DNA of 64,000 nucleotides from Cryptomeria japonica. Lineage: Eukaryota; Streptophyta; Pinopsida; Cupressales; Cupressaceae. The notes below the pieces were generated by a model that searched no databases, was not told the origin of the DNA, and was given only the letters and a program-made list of their open reading frames with translations. The translations under genes were made by a program, and so were the position numbers. Where the stretch lies: NCBI RefSeq assembly GCF_030272615.1, contig NC_081409.1:913259840-913323839 (forward strand). The letters run 5' to 3'. Shown here one piece after another: positions 8,325 to 20,086 of the stretch (the stretch's first letter is position 1; each line of letters opens with the position of its first letter).

Positions 8325-10661
8325 TGGTGCAGGAGCACCTAGGCCTCATTTTCAACACAAGTTTGAGAGTAAGTTTGATTTTTATTAGCTTTGAGTTGGA
8401 AAGGTTTATTAAGTTGTTTTTGTGTTTTTTTAAGTTGTTTGGATGAGTTTTGAACTCATTGTGTGGTTTTGGTTTCCTATTTTCATCTTTTGCTCAAAAT
8501 TGCCAGTTTTGGAGTTGCTTGACAAAATAATGTAAAAAGTGAGTTTTTAATGTGTTTTTGTTTTGAAAATGCCTAGACATGTTTTGTGTTTGGTTTTTAG
8601 GTGTGAGTAGTGTTCTTAGGTGTTTTGTAGGCTTTGAGATCAACCTTACACCTTCTAGGCATCAAAAGTTGTCATTTAGGCATCAAAACGTCAAATTTTA
8701 GTGTTGTTGGACATGTTCCTGTCCATATAGGAGGCTAACCAACCTGGAGTGGTATTTATTCTCTTGTTTGAACTATTGTAAGGGTTGATCAATCAGATTT
8801 ATTAATCATTTTGAAAGTTTGGACTCATTTTACCTTGTTTTTCCCTAGTTTCTAACTTCATGTGAACAGTAGTCCATACACCTGCTGTACTTTTCCATAC
8901 TATTCTTGCATTTTCAGTTTCTACTATATTCTCTTAAACTTATCCCTTTGGTGTCATTCAATTTCATCAAGTTTTGAGTTTGTAGCAAAATTAGTTTGAT
9001 TTGACAGTTTCACTGCCTTGTCTAGGAATTTGGCAAGGATGATTGACCAACTTGGCTTCTTGAAGTCCTAAAATGTTCATGGCTTCTCAAGAACCAGTTG
9101 GTCAATTTGTAAATTATGTAAATTATGTAAATACATGTTTTGGTTTCAAGAGTGCAGGTGTAAGGAGTTTTGTGGCCATGGAGCCCTAGGCAAGTGTGCC
9201 ATTTGGCTAGGGTCTTGTAGAAATTTGATGCTTTGCTCTTCCATAGCAACTGCATTCATTTGGTGGACAGACCTGCCTTGATGTCCAAGTGATATGTGCA
9301 AGAAAAGAGGCTTTCTAAGTCATGACAAGGAGGGTTACATGTTTCAGTTCTGTGAATTGTAAACCAAAACAGTGAGTCATTGTTTGGTAGTAGTTTTTCC
9401 TTCTTTTGTTTGCTCTCCACCATTCATTGGTGTGTGTAAACCTTGTATAATATTTGTTTGTTTGAAAACAAGAACAAGGAGTGGTGTAAACCCTGCCCAT
9501 GGGTATTGTGAATGCCAAGATCAATCAATGATCTCTTTAGGCAAAATGGTAAACGCCCAACAGGCTATCACAGTCATCTAGGACTGATTTTTACACTTGT
9601 TTTGAGGTTGTATATGTAATCTCCCTCTTTAAAATGGTAGGTATGAAGGAAACTAAGCATAAAAATGTAGAGTATTGTTAAGAAAGCACAAAGCAGACCT
9701 TGGAAAGGAGTTCTAACAGTGTGAAGTGCAGGTCCAAAGTGAAAAGGCACTGAGAGGGCAAAATGCAGTCATAATTAACTAAACAGTGAACTATTTGTTG
9801 TTTTGTAATTGCCCAATGCCTTTTGTGCAGGGCTAATATGACTCCTTCTTGTCACTAATGATGGTCATGTTCACATGCTTCAAATTGTAATTGGAATTCA
9901 TGCAAAAGTTGTGTTTGTAGAAGGCAAGAATGAAAAGTTGTCAAATGTTGCACTTTCCTTATGTGCATTTTGTAAAAATTTTGTTCTCCATCTTTTGAGG
10001 TTTAAATCTTCTTGATTGTGGCCTAATTAGTTGGTAGCATGGTATAACTAAGTTTTCTTGTGTCATATGGGGGGTCTCAAGCTAAAAATTTGATTTTTGC
10101 CAACAAACCCTACCAAAACCCTCTTTTTATGCCCATTTTTGGGACAGTCACAGAGAATGCCTTAGGGACCCCTAAACTTGGAAAATCTTCAAGAACTCCC
10201 AAAAGGGTGTCTGAATATCAACTTTGTTTTTTTTGGAAGTCCATCATTGGAGCAAGGTGAGCACAAAACTCCAAAAGGAGGGCTAATTCCTAGTAGCCCG
10301 ATTTAGGCCTAAAATTGGGTTTTTTGACAAATCGGGTACACAAATGGGGAATGTAAAGCCTAAAACCCATCAAGTCCAGTTGATACAAGTTGTCCTTGCA
10401 TACATTTAACATATTTGGTGTGGTAGACTCCATAAGTTGGTTTTGTAGCACTAGAGAGGGAGATAAAATCAATGGATTTGAAGCCCTTGAGCAACCATGA
10501 AGAGTTGAACTTAGGGAGGTGGAGCAAGGAGAGTTGCTTGGTTGTTATTAAACCTCTTGCACTCTGATTTTTTGGTGATTCCACTTTGAAACTAGCAAGG
10601 ACCTTTCACTTAGTAGACTTACTAGCCAATTGGGCAACACCCTTGCACTACCTCCCTATCA
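8325..10661. mobile_element. TG...CA unit M inside the RNase H of C (2.3 kb)
   Basis: The plus strand runs from TGGTGCAGGAGC to CTCCCTATCA and is flanked by CAAGG at 8320-8324 and 10662-10666. The copia RNase H reading frame is continuous when this unit and one CAAGG are removed. TG...CA ends plus a 5-bp duplication mean integrase-type insertion. I see no internal LTR pair, primer site or coherent ORF, so a solo LTR of an element with long LTRs is the simplest reading. A patch near 10197 (cccaaaagggtgtctgaa) recurs near 24905, so a relative may lie there. Confidence 0.75.
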
Positions 10662-10666
10662 CAAGG

Positions 10667-11300
10667 TGGAAACTGTAACCTGAAGTAGGCTTATGATCAT
10701 CAAGATCGCCAGCCCAATCAGAGTCTATGTAACCAACCAAGCGAAGTCCTGTGCCTACTACATAGTGAATCCCATAGTGATGTGTACCCTAGATATAATG
10801 AAGGATGCGTTTGGCAGCTTTCCAATGAAGCTCATGTGATTCCTACATGAAGCAGGAAACCATGCAAAATGTAAATGAAATATTAGGGCGTGTATGAGTC
10901 CAGTAGATGAGACTACCCACAAGCTGATGATGCAATGTGGCATCAATTGGTGGAGAAGAACACTGAGCCTCAAGCTTGACTCCTGAAAGAAAGGGAGTCG
11001 ATGCAAGCTTACAATCAGCCATATGAAAGTGTGCAAGTAGATCAATAGAATACTTGGGCTGTGATAGTGTAATCCTAGAAGGTGACTATGAAATATCTAT
11101 CTCAAGAACATAGAGCACAAGTATCAAGTGAGAGTCATCTTGTCGCAAAATGTAGACATTCGGATCAGAATGACACCTAGTGAACCCTGTTGTGAGAGAA
11201 GAAAGGAATCTATCTTGGCATACCAAGCCCTGGGGGGTTGCTTAAGACCATAGAGAGATTTCCTTAGTTTGCAAACCAAGGAAGAATCCTGGATGAAACC
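10667..11300 (-). pseudogene. pol: Reverse transcriptase C-terminal part and RNase H start of C
   Basis: The minus strand shows [16 protein letters not shown] (about 11215-11270), then a frame change to [12 protein letters not shown] and LVLYVLE where YVDD is expected, so the catalytic aspartates are gone. Further on, GYIDSDWAGDLDDHKPTSGY (about 10680-10740) is the RNase H first-aspartate region. Several stops and shifts intervene. Confidence 0.75.
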
Positions 11301-12206
11301 CTATGGGTGCTCCATATAAATCTCCTCATCAAGATCCCCATGAAGAAAAGAACTCTTCACATACATTTGATGTACAACCCAACCCTGAGCTGCAACAATA
11401 GCAAGTGTCAAGCAAATGGAGTTCATCTTGGCTATGGGTGCAAAGGTCAAAGTATAGTCAACACCTTGAACCTGAGAGAAACCTTTCACAACAAGCCGAC
11501 CCTTATACTTATCCACACTACCATCCACTGCAAACTTGGTTCAATAGATCCACTTACATTGAACCATCTTTCTCTCCTTACGGAGAGGGACCAACTCCCA
11601 TGTGTTGTTCCTCATCAAGGAACTATACTCTTCCTCCATGGCATAGTCCCACTCAGGAACCCCTGATGCTTCCCAAAATGTCTGTGGATCAGAAGCAGTA
11701 GAAATGAATGCATGTGGAAGGTCCTAATGTTGTAATCAAGTCTTCTATGTATCTGAAGGATCCCCAACAAGAGAATCTACTAACTCGAGTGTCTGTCGAG
11801 CCCAACGAGGTCTAGGTGGAGGTGGAGAACGAGGCTCCTCAACTACAAGTGGACCCGATGGAGGTGTAACCTTGCAAGTCGGAGTTGAAGGAGTCTCATC
11901 ATCTAAATCACTAGCATCACTATCAACAATGGAGGAAGGTGGAGGAGGTATAGAGGCTAAGCTAGGAGAGCTTTCCTCAAAGTGAACACTACTCTCAATA
12001 AACACCTCATGTGTCTCAGGATCCATCATTCTATATGCCTTAGCACCCTTAGGATATCCAACAAAAATGCAAGGCCTACTCTGAGGTTCCAATGCCTTGC
12101 ATTTTTGCAGAGGTATGTGAGCCCATGCTGGACACCCAAAGACTCTAAAATGTCTCACAATCGGTTTCGTACTAGTCCAAGCCTCAAAAGGAGTAATACC
12201 TTGCAA
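11301..12206 (-). pseudogene. pol: Integrase C-terminal, linker and reverse transcriptase N-terminal region of C
   Basis: 11745-12206 reads as the copia integrase tail (GITPFEAW, HFRVFGCPAW, FVGYPKGAKAYR) followed by a Pro/Ser-rich linker. 11301-11528 has KGRLVVKGFSQVQGVDY...FAPIAK and SSFLHGDLDEEIYM, the start of reverse transcriptase. The two pieces share one frame, shifted relative to the upstream integrase core. Confidence 0.85.
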
Positions 12207-12289
12207 TGCTTTGTGAGGAACCTGATTCTATATGTGTGTGGCGTAACTGATAGCCTCTTCCCAAAAGTCGGGATCAAGAGAACGTGAAT

Positions 12290-12780
12290 GTATCTTACAT
12301 CTAGCCATTTCTTTGAGAGTTCTATTCTTGTGTTCTGCAACTTTGTTCTACTGTGGAGTGTATGCAACAAAATGCTGAAGATCAATCCCCTCAAATGTAC
12401 AAAAATACTCGTCTTTTATTCACATATTCCCTGCCATTATCTATACAAAAAATCTTGACCACTTTCCCAGATTGCTTCTCCACACGAGTCTTGAAGTCCT
12501 GAAATCTATCAAATACTTCACTCTTATGAATAAGAAAGTAGATCCAAGTGAAGCGGTAGTAGTCATCAATGAAGGTGAGGACATAGCGGGCCTTACTAAA
12601 TGAAGGTGCTGGAAATAGACCTGCTACATCGCTGTGAACAAGTTGAAGAACTTCTAAAGCTCTCCAAGATTTCCCCTTATCAAACTTCTCCTTGGGATGC
12701 TTTCCCATGGAACAACCTGAACATACACCCTCTGAAAAACTGATTCAAGGTAGACCTGTGACCAAGTCTTTAGTGCTGAG
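12290..12780 (-). pseudogene. pol: Integrase core of C
   Basis: The catalytic D-D-E regions are visible: LVHSDVAG, then IDNGREY (usually TDNGGEY) and NKVAEHKNRTL (usually NGVAERKNRTL). The three acidic residues survive but surrounding positions are changed, and a TAG replaces a Gln just before the Asn of the third motif. The enzyme would not be full length. Confidence 0.82.
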
Positions 12781-13230
12781 TTACTGAAGATAGCGGTAGT
12801 TGAGGTGACCAAACCGCTGATGCCATAGCTTACTTTCTGAATTTGAATGAGTAAGAAAGGCCCTAGAAGGAGAACTTGGCACAAAGTGGGAGAATGAATA
12901 AAGCCTTGAGTTGTCATTGACTCGTCCCACTGCTACCAAGACATCATCATCAAGTTCCTTTACCACAACTGAATCAAGTGTAAACTCAATCTTTTTCCTA
13001 TTCCCATAGTGAGTGATTTGGTAGATAGAGAGAAGGTTGGTAGACAAGTTAGGAACATAAAGAACATTCTTAAATATTCCATCATTCATGTCAACTGAAC
13101 CTTTCCCTTCAACCTCAACTTGTGTATCATCACCTATGTAAATGTAAGGTACCTTAGATGGCTCCAATGAAGAAAATTGCTCCTTTGTAGAACCCATGTG
13201 ATAAGAGGCACCAAAGTCAAGTATCTACTA
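12781..13230 (-). pseudogene. pol: Protease and GAG-pre-integrase region of C
   Basis: The reading LDFGASYHM is the copia protease site with Ser changed to Phe (usually DSGAS). VLYVPNLSTNLLSIYQI and LWHQRFGHLN are the standard GAG-pre-integrase and zinc-binding His residues. The protease should be inactive. Two consecutive TAG codons (13222-13227) separate it from gag in the same frame. Confidence 0.82.
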
Positions 13231-14220
13231 TTGTGAAGAACCTATTGTAGACACAAATGCTTGCCATTTTCCCTTAGACTGTGAGGAAGAGGAAGGAAAT
13301 GAATCCTTCTTTGTGTAGGCGGATGGCAAGTTCATGCTGTTTTTCTTAAGAAGATTTGTCAACTCATCAACTTGCTTCGTGTGGCATCGATGCTCATCAT
13401 GACCATACTTCTTGCAATATGCACAAGTTGGTTTATCCTTCATAGGTGGAGTCCCCTTCTTGGAAGAGGATGTAAAATCACCTTGTGATGGAGAGGATGA
13501 TTTCCCTTTTTCTTGTTGTGTCTTTGAATTAGATTGCTTCTTCTTCTTGTTGGAATCTTTTCCTTGACTCCCTTGACTCCCTTGATTAGCCACCAAAGCT
13601 TTGGACTTTGAAGACTTGAGAAGCCCCATGTTCAACAACTTAAATTGTTCCAATATCAACATTTATGTGAAAGCATCAAATGAAGGCATAATGTAGGAAC
13701 TCCCCATTGTCAAATGATGAGTTTGGAAGCTAGACACAAATGCTGCATATTCTGGTACAAGCTTGTCCAACAAGTTGAATATCAACTGGTCATCCTTTTT
13801 ATCAATTCCATAATCCTTAAGCTTTGCTCTTAGTTCATTTGCTTTGTTGACATAATCTTGGATTGTATCAAAAATCTTGGGATCCAAGTTGGTGAGCTCA
13901 TTGTCAATCTTGTAACCTCTGATTTCATCAACTTAACCATACAATTTTTGAAACATATCCCAAGCCTCTTTGATTGTAGTACACTTCTCAATGTGAAAAA
14001 TGAGGTCATCTGATGCATACTTATGCAAAGTTCCAAGAGCCATGCAATTATTAGTGAGTCATTCTAACTGAGCATTAGGATCAGCCTTAGGATCAGGTGG
14101 TGTTGCTATTGTTCCATCTATGTAATTCGTGAGACCTTTTTCCATTAATTTGCTCCATACTTTAATTTTCCATGATGCATAATTATGTGGAGTTATAGGT
14201 GGAAATTTATGAGGACTCAT
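13228..14220 (-). pseudogene. gag: Gag of C
   Basis: It starts at the ATG ending at 14220 (MSPHKFPPITPHNYASWK), a normal copia Gag opening. A capsid-like middle (YVNKANELRAKLKDYGIDKKDDQLIFNLLDKLVPEY) follows, then a Lys/Ser-rich stretch and an intact CCHC knuckle (C-AY-C-KKYGH-DEHR-C, about 13377-13420). Several stops break one otherwise continuous frame. The upstream methionine region (14268) is not needed, because the copia homology begins at MSPHKF. Confidence 0.85.
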
Positions 14221-14453
14221 TGCAACAAAAATGAAAGAGCACAAGGAAAGAGAGGCACAATCACACAAGATACCCCCCCCCTCCCAAAAAAAAATGATGA
14301 TTTGGCACTTTATACTTAGTGTGTGTACAATGGGCCACTTGCAAAAAATGGCAAAGTGGACTTCTGATTTTAACTTTACAACTGCCTCAATAAGGCCAAA
14401 GGAGACTCAAACTAATAATGCAAGAGATATAAACTAAGATCCAAGCAAATTAC
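14221..14453 (-). other. Leader of C next to gag (left of D)
   Basis: Short untranslated stretch with an 8-C run at 14272-14279. It ends at the ATTAC target duplication of D (14449-14453). Confidence 0.6.
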
Positions 14454-15515
14454 TATTAGGACCCGGAGACAACTGAGAGGGGGGGGGTGAATTAGTTGTC
14501 TAATAAATTCAAACCAAAAACAACTTTACCAACTTAATGCTTATTACCGGTAAACTAGTTAAGTATGCTGGTAGATAGTGTTAACAGTTAATTGCTATAC
14601 CAATAAAGATTAATGCATCAAATATAAATACAAAGTCATCTACAACACATAACACCAATATTTGTACATGGAAACCCTGTAAGGGGAAAAACCACGGTGG
14701 GAAACCTTACCCACAATCAGATGATACTACTGCAGATAGTAAGTGTACATAAATGGGATCTGCACATGCAAAAAGGCCAACAGCCTAGAACTCACTGCCC
14801 AATCACAAAATGGGAGTCACACTGACTACAGTTGGATGGTTAAATCCAATAAGAATGTACTGCACAAAATAGCATCTTCATATGCTAGATTCAATACTGG
14901 TGTAATGCTGATATGCTTTCACAAAAACCTAGCTTCACCTTCAAATGATGTCTTCGTGTATAGCTCTACTTAATCTCGCATATACCTTCACACACTTCTT
15001 TTTTGCATTCCACATTCAATCTTACAAATAAGATCTTACATTTATACCATAACCTAAGACCAATTTTAGTAGGTCGGCTCTACAAGATATTACAATAAAA
15101 ACATTTTACAAACAATATAATTTTCGATGCAATAACCGATTAAACATGTCGGCTTAATGCATTTACAATAATAAATAATCATCTCCATAGCATGCCATGC
15201 TGATCTGGAAAAGATAAACCTGTCAGTGTAACCCTAGGTAACCATGGACCTATTTGCCGATAAAAGCAAATATGCAAATATGAATATACCAATGATTAAT
15301 TCTTCAAAACAAAGTGTCCACATGATGTCTTCGACATTACCAGGTGTTTTCCATATCATTCCAAGTGTCGGTGATCATTATATCCTACCGGTGAACCATA
15401 TACCAATAACTGTGCAATAGTTACTTGCTTGTCGATGAATGCTCCTGGATCTCCAAAGTGCTAGTGTTTTAGTAGGTGTTGACATCAATGACAAAACCAT
15501 ACCAAAATACCAACA
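14454..15515 (-). repeat. 3' LTR of D
   Basis: 1,062 bp. The outer end is TA on the plus strand instead of TG, so one terminal base has mutated. It contains the G-tract module at 14472-14495 and the GTGGAAACCC...AAAAACCACGGTGG block near 14665-14705. Confidence 0.93.
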
Positions 15516-15528
15516 ATCTCCCCCTTTG
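15516..15528 (-). other. Polypurine tract of D
   Basis: Minus strand AAAGGGGGAGAT directly before the TGTTGG start of the 3' LTR, the classic copia arrangement. Confidence 0.9.
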
Positions 15529-15874
15529 GAATTGATGGAAACACAAGATGGAAAAACCATCAAAGTGCCAAAACAGAAATGCCAAATACCAACAACCAAC
15601 AATCTCTCCTAAACAACAATCTCTCCTCCTGGGAGCAACATGTGTTATCCAAAGTTTTTCAATACTAATCCCTCCTTAAAAGGATAATGTGTTTTTCCAT
15701 AGATATCTCTCCCCCTTTGACATCAAATGCCAAAGTTATAATACCAAGTTTATATACAAAATACCAATCAATTCAATATACCAACTACTCCCCCTGACAA
15801 GTAGCTTCCTCATCAGAGACCGAAGTAAAAGATTTCTTTGTAAATTCTGTTGGTTGATGACAATCATCAACTGT

Positions 15875-17596
15875 CTAAGTCTCTACCGATGGTGGTATGA
15901 CTCCAAGCCGATCTCTGAGATATTCAAAAGTCTCCTTAGGCAAAGGTTTTGTGAAAATATCTGCAAGTTGTTCTTTAGTATTCACATAAACCAGTTTTAT
16001 CTCCTTTTCTTCAACTTTTTCCCTTAGAAAATTCAATTTGATAGAAACATGTTTTGTTTTAGAATGTAGTACAGGATTCTTAGATATATCAATTGCTGCA
16101 GTGTTATCACAATATATAGTAATAGGTTCCTTGCATTTTACCTTTATGTCTTTCAACATTTGCTTAAGCCATAGTACCTGTGTACAGTTAGTTGTTGCTG
16201 CAACATATTCTGATTCTGTTGTTGATAAAGATGTACAACTCTGTTTCTTACTCAACCAAGAAACTAATCTCTTTCCAAGAAAGAATGCTCCACCGGTGGT
16301 GCTTTTTCTATCATCCACATCTCCTGCCTAATTTGCATCTGTGTATGCACATAGATCAAAATTTTCATCTCTAGGATACCATAATCCAAGATTTGCAGTG
16401 CCTTGTAGGTACCGGAAAATCCTTTTTACTACTGATTCATGATTTTCTCTAAGATTACTTTGAAATCTAGAAACAATACATACTGCATTCATAATATCAG
16501 GTCTGGTTTGTGTCAAATACAGTAAACCTCCTATCATAGATTTGTATCAAGTTGGATTAACAGGTGTAGATTCATCCCTTTGAGATAATTTGTCATTTGT
16601 AGTCATAGGTGTGCTTACCGGTTTAGAGTTCTCCATCCCAAATTTCTTTAGTAACTCTTTCAAGTACTTGGATTGACTAAAAAATATACCTTTGTCAGTC
16701 TGTGAAATCTACAATCCTAAAAAGAATTTTATTTCACCAATCATAGACATTTCAAATTCTTGCTGCATTTTAATAGAATATTCCTTACATAATCCATCTT
16801 CTCCTCCAAAGATTATATCATCAACGAATACTTCTATAATCAAGATATCATCATTAGTTATTTTGTAATATAAATTGTTGTCTGCATTTCCTTTAGTAAA
16901 ACCAATCTTTAAAAGACACTTATCCAATCTTGCATACCAGGCTCTTGGGGCTTGTTTTAGTCCATACAGAGCTTTTCTTAACCTACAAACCATATCATTG
17001 TCATCTGTCAAAGAAAATCCATCAGGTTGTTCAATGTATACTTCCTCTTCAAGATCTCCATTCAAAAATACACATTTAATATCCATTTGATAAACTTTGT
17101 AGTTCTTGTGTGCTGCAAAAGCCAAGAATATTCTGACTACCTCAATTCTAGCTATCGGTGCAAAGGTTTCATTGTAATCAACTCCTTCTTTCTGAGAATA
17201 TCCCTTACACACTAGTCTTGCTTTATTTCTGACAACCTTACCATCTTCATTAAGTTTGTTTCTAAATACCCATTTGGTTCCAATTACATTTTTATATTTA
17301 GGCTGGGGAACTAATGTCCAAGTGTTATTTTTCTCAATTTGTTCTAATTCTTCTTTTATAGCTTTAATCTAAAATTTATCTTCACATGCCTCATTAATAG
17401 ATGATGGTTTAATTTGAGAAATAAGACATACCTCTTCATTTGCCAATCTTCCTCTTGTCATAACTCCTTTAAATTTATTTCCAATTATCTGATCTTCAGA
17501 ATGATTCAATCTTACATAACAAGGTGTCTTAGTTTGTTGTTGTTCTTCAATTATTGTGGAATCCTCTGATGGTACCGGGGTAACTGGATCTTCATT
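15875..17596 (-). pseudogene. pol: Reverse transcriptase and RNase H of D
   Basis: The reading shows [56 protein letters not shown] and the active site FVDD (about 16818-16829), then GGLLYLTQTRPDI. RNase H shows YTDAN, TESEY and YCDN, all three acidic residues kept. KPLPKETFEYLRDRLGV closes the protein. The frame is the same as gag, integrase and protease. In-frame stops lie at about 17370 (Trp in E), 16706 (Gln), 16540 (Arg) and 16325 (Trp). Catalytic residues are intact, but the chain is cut. Confidence 0.92.
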
Positions 17597-18883
17597 CTAT
17601 ACTGGTGGATTTAGAGTAGGTTCATTTGTCACAATTTCTGTTACTGGTTCAGAGTCTATATACCTTGAAGTTCCTCTGAATTGTTCATCAATTTTTACAT
17701 TTGTACTCTCAACAATTTTCTGCAATCTCTTGTTAAAACACCTATATGCCTTGCTCTTAGATGAATAACCAAGAAATATTCCTTCATCACTTCTAGGATC
17801 AAATTTGCCAATATACTCATCTCTTCTAATATAACATTTACTTCCAAAAATTCTGAAATACTTAAGAGTAGGAGTATTACCAAACCATAGTTCATGAGGG
17901 GTCTTACCGGTTTCACCTTTGATGTGAACTTTGTTGAATGTATAGACCGCTGTGATGACTGATTCTCTCCAATACAGATGTGATAAATTTGCTTTAGATA
18001 ACATACTTCTTGCTGCATCCAAGATAGTTCTATTTTTCCTTTGAACAACTCCATTCTGCTGCGGTGTCCGAGGTGCTGATAGTTGTCTTCTGATTCCATT
18101 CACTTCACAAAATTTATTAAAGTCCTTAGATGTGAATTCTCCTCCTTGATCTGATCTTAAACATTTGATTTTATTACCAGTTTCATTTTCAACCATTGCT
18201 TTGAATAGTTTGAACTTTTCAAGTGCTTCTGATTTTTCTCTGAGAAAAGTAACCCAACACATTCTAGAATAATCATCAATAATTAGCATGAAATATCTAT
18301 CACCTTGTAAGCTTTTAGTTCTAGCTAGACCACATAAATCAATGTGAATCAAATCAAGAGCATTATTGGATTTTTCTAGAATACTTTTGAAACTAGCTCT
18401 AACTTGTTTTCCAAATTGACATTCCTTATAAATTGTATTCTGAGGTTTGACAATTTTAGGTAGATCTTTAACTGCCTTAGAAGTACTGATCTTTACCATG
18501 CAATCAAAGTTTACATGGCAGAGTCTCTTATGCCATAACCAAATTTCATCTATATGTGAAATTAAGCATGCCTTTTCACTGTTATTCAAATGAAAGATAT
18601 TACCTCTAGTCTGATTACCGGTTGCAATTTTTAAACCAGTTCTATTCATGATTTTGCATTTTCCATTCTTAAATTGTAACTGAAATCCTTTCTCAACCAA
18701 TTGACCAACACTTAAAAGATTATGCTTTAATCCTTCAACATAGTAAACATTGTCAGTGTTATGCTTACCATCAAGAGATAATGTACCCTTACCTTTTATT
18801 GAACAGGCTTTGTCATCTCCAAATCTCACTAAACCTCCATTGTATTCTTGAAAGTTCAAGAATTTACCTTTGTCTCCTATCAT
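17597..18883 (-). pseudogene. pol: GAG-pre-integrase and integrase of D
   Basis: 428 open codons: GLKHNLLSVGQL (pre-integrase), the His pair in LWHKRLCHVNF, the Cys pair as IYKEC (the first Cys is Tyr; E keeps VCKEC), D in LIHIDLCG, D in RSDQGGEF and NGVVQRKN where NGVVERKN is expected. The catalytic Glu is therefore Gln (codon at 18041-18043), and with the damaged zinc site the enzyme should be dead despite the long open frame. The tail has FGSKCYIRRDEYIGKFDPRSDEGIFLGYSSKSKAYR. Confidence 0.92.
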
Positions 18884-19000
18884 ATAATGTGAGCATCCTG
18901 AGTCAATGATCCATTCATCCTTTACTTCAACTTTAGCTGCTAGGGCTTGTTCTACCGGTTGAATAGTAGGTGCTGGTTGATCTTCTATTATAGCAACAAA
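18884..19000 (-). pseudogene. pol: Protease region of D
   Basis: Minus strand DEWIIDSGCSHYM carries the intact copia aspartic protease motif DSGCS. A TAG at 19001-19003 stands where sister E has Trp (EDNGWAF), so gag and protease were one open frame. Confidence 0.88.
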
Positions 19001-20029
19001 AACCTATCCATTGTCTACTGGATCCTCATCAGAATCATCAGTCACACCTTCATCAACAATGTAACAAGATTTGTCTTTGTTCTTCTTAAATCTGTATCTC
19101 TGATATTTAGGATTAGGCTTGTACATTCTTCTAGCTTCTTCTCTTAGTCTAGCATGTCTATCAGGGCATCTCAAAGCCATGTGACCAATCTTATTGTAGT
19201 TAAAACATTTAAAGGTTGCTTTACCTTCATACTTACTTCCAACTGGACCTTTAGGCATTTTCCTTGCAAATAGTGCTTCAAGTTCTTCAAGTTCTTCATT
19301 CTCCTTCCTAGTTTCTTCAAGTTCTCTTGCATAAAAGGCTTTCCAATCTGATTTATCAAATGATGGAGCAGATGATGTTGATGCTTTAAAGACCAAATAT
19401 GTCTTTATAGTAGCAACAGGACCAAACTCCTTAATTTCAAAGGCTGAAAGTTTTCCAATCAATGTATCCCTAGTTACTGATGTATTAGGCATTGTTCTCA
19501 ACTCATTTATAGCAGTAACCTTCATTTTATATGTTGGTGGCAATCCTCTTAAAACTTTTCAAACAATTTCATCCTCACTTAAGGTTCCTCCACAACATTT
19601 AATACCTAAAACAATTTCATTTACTCTTTCCATAAAAGAAGAAATCCTTTCATCTTCTTCCATTTTCAGATGTTCATACCTAACTCGGAAGCTTTCAAGT
19701 TTTGCAATTTTGATTGTGGAATCTCCTTTATTCAATGTTTCCAAATGATCCCAAATAACTTTAGCAGTAGACCTATCTGATAATCCCATGATTTGTTGAT
19801 CTGATAATGCGCTCAAAAGTGCTTCTCTTGCTTTGCAATCATTCTCCTCATCTTTAGCTAAGGTAGTTGGACTGGGCTGACCAGCTACAGTAGCAGTATA
19901 ACCATTCTTTGTAACTTCCCAGATGTCTTTACCAATGCAATTCAGATGTATCTCCATCCTGATCTTCCATATCCCATAGTTGGTTCCATCAAGTTTAGGA
20001 TTGTCCTTCTTGAAATAATTAGTAGACAT
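19001..20029 (-). pseudogene. gag: Gag of D
   Basis: It starts at the ATG ending at 20029 (MSTNYFKKDNPKLDGTNYGIWKIRME), 44 nt from the primer site. The copia Gag capsid follows (ALSDQQIMGLSDRSTAKVIWDHLETLNKG, FMERVNEIVLGIKCCGG). After one stop (TGA near 19556) it continues to a zinc knuckle reading C-FN-Y-NKIGH-MALR-C, in which the second Cys is Tyr. The same substitution is seen in E and K. Confidence 0.9.
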
Positions 20030-20072
20030 TGGATCTCCTCAAGTTGTTAAACTTCTGCAAAAAGAGGACTAA

Positions 20073-20084
20073 GCTCTGATACCA
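20073..20084 (-). other. Primer-binding site of D
   Basis: Perfect TGGTATCAGAGC on the minus strand, 2 nt from the 5' LTR. Confidence 0.93.
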
Positions 20085-20086
20085 AT

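Noticed and set aside
14272-14290. C8 run followed by A-run in the leader of C as a possible polypurine tract
   Set aside because: It lies just upstream of gag, not beside an LTR; a real polypurine tract of C is at 7646-7652.
16875-17215. Plus-strand open frames opposite the reverse transcriptase of D (and similar ones opposite C and E)
   Set aside because: Antisense shadows of pol: their codons mirror the conserved motifs on the minus strand.
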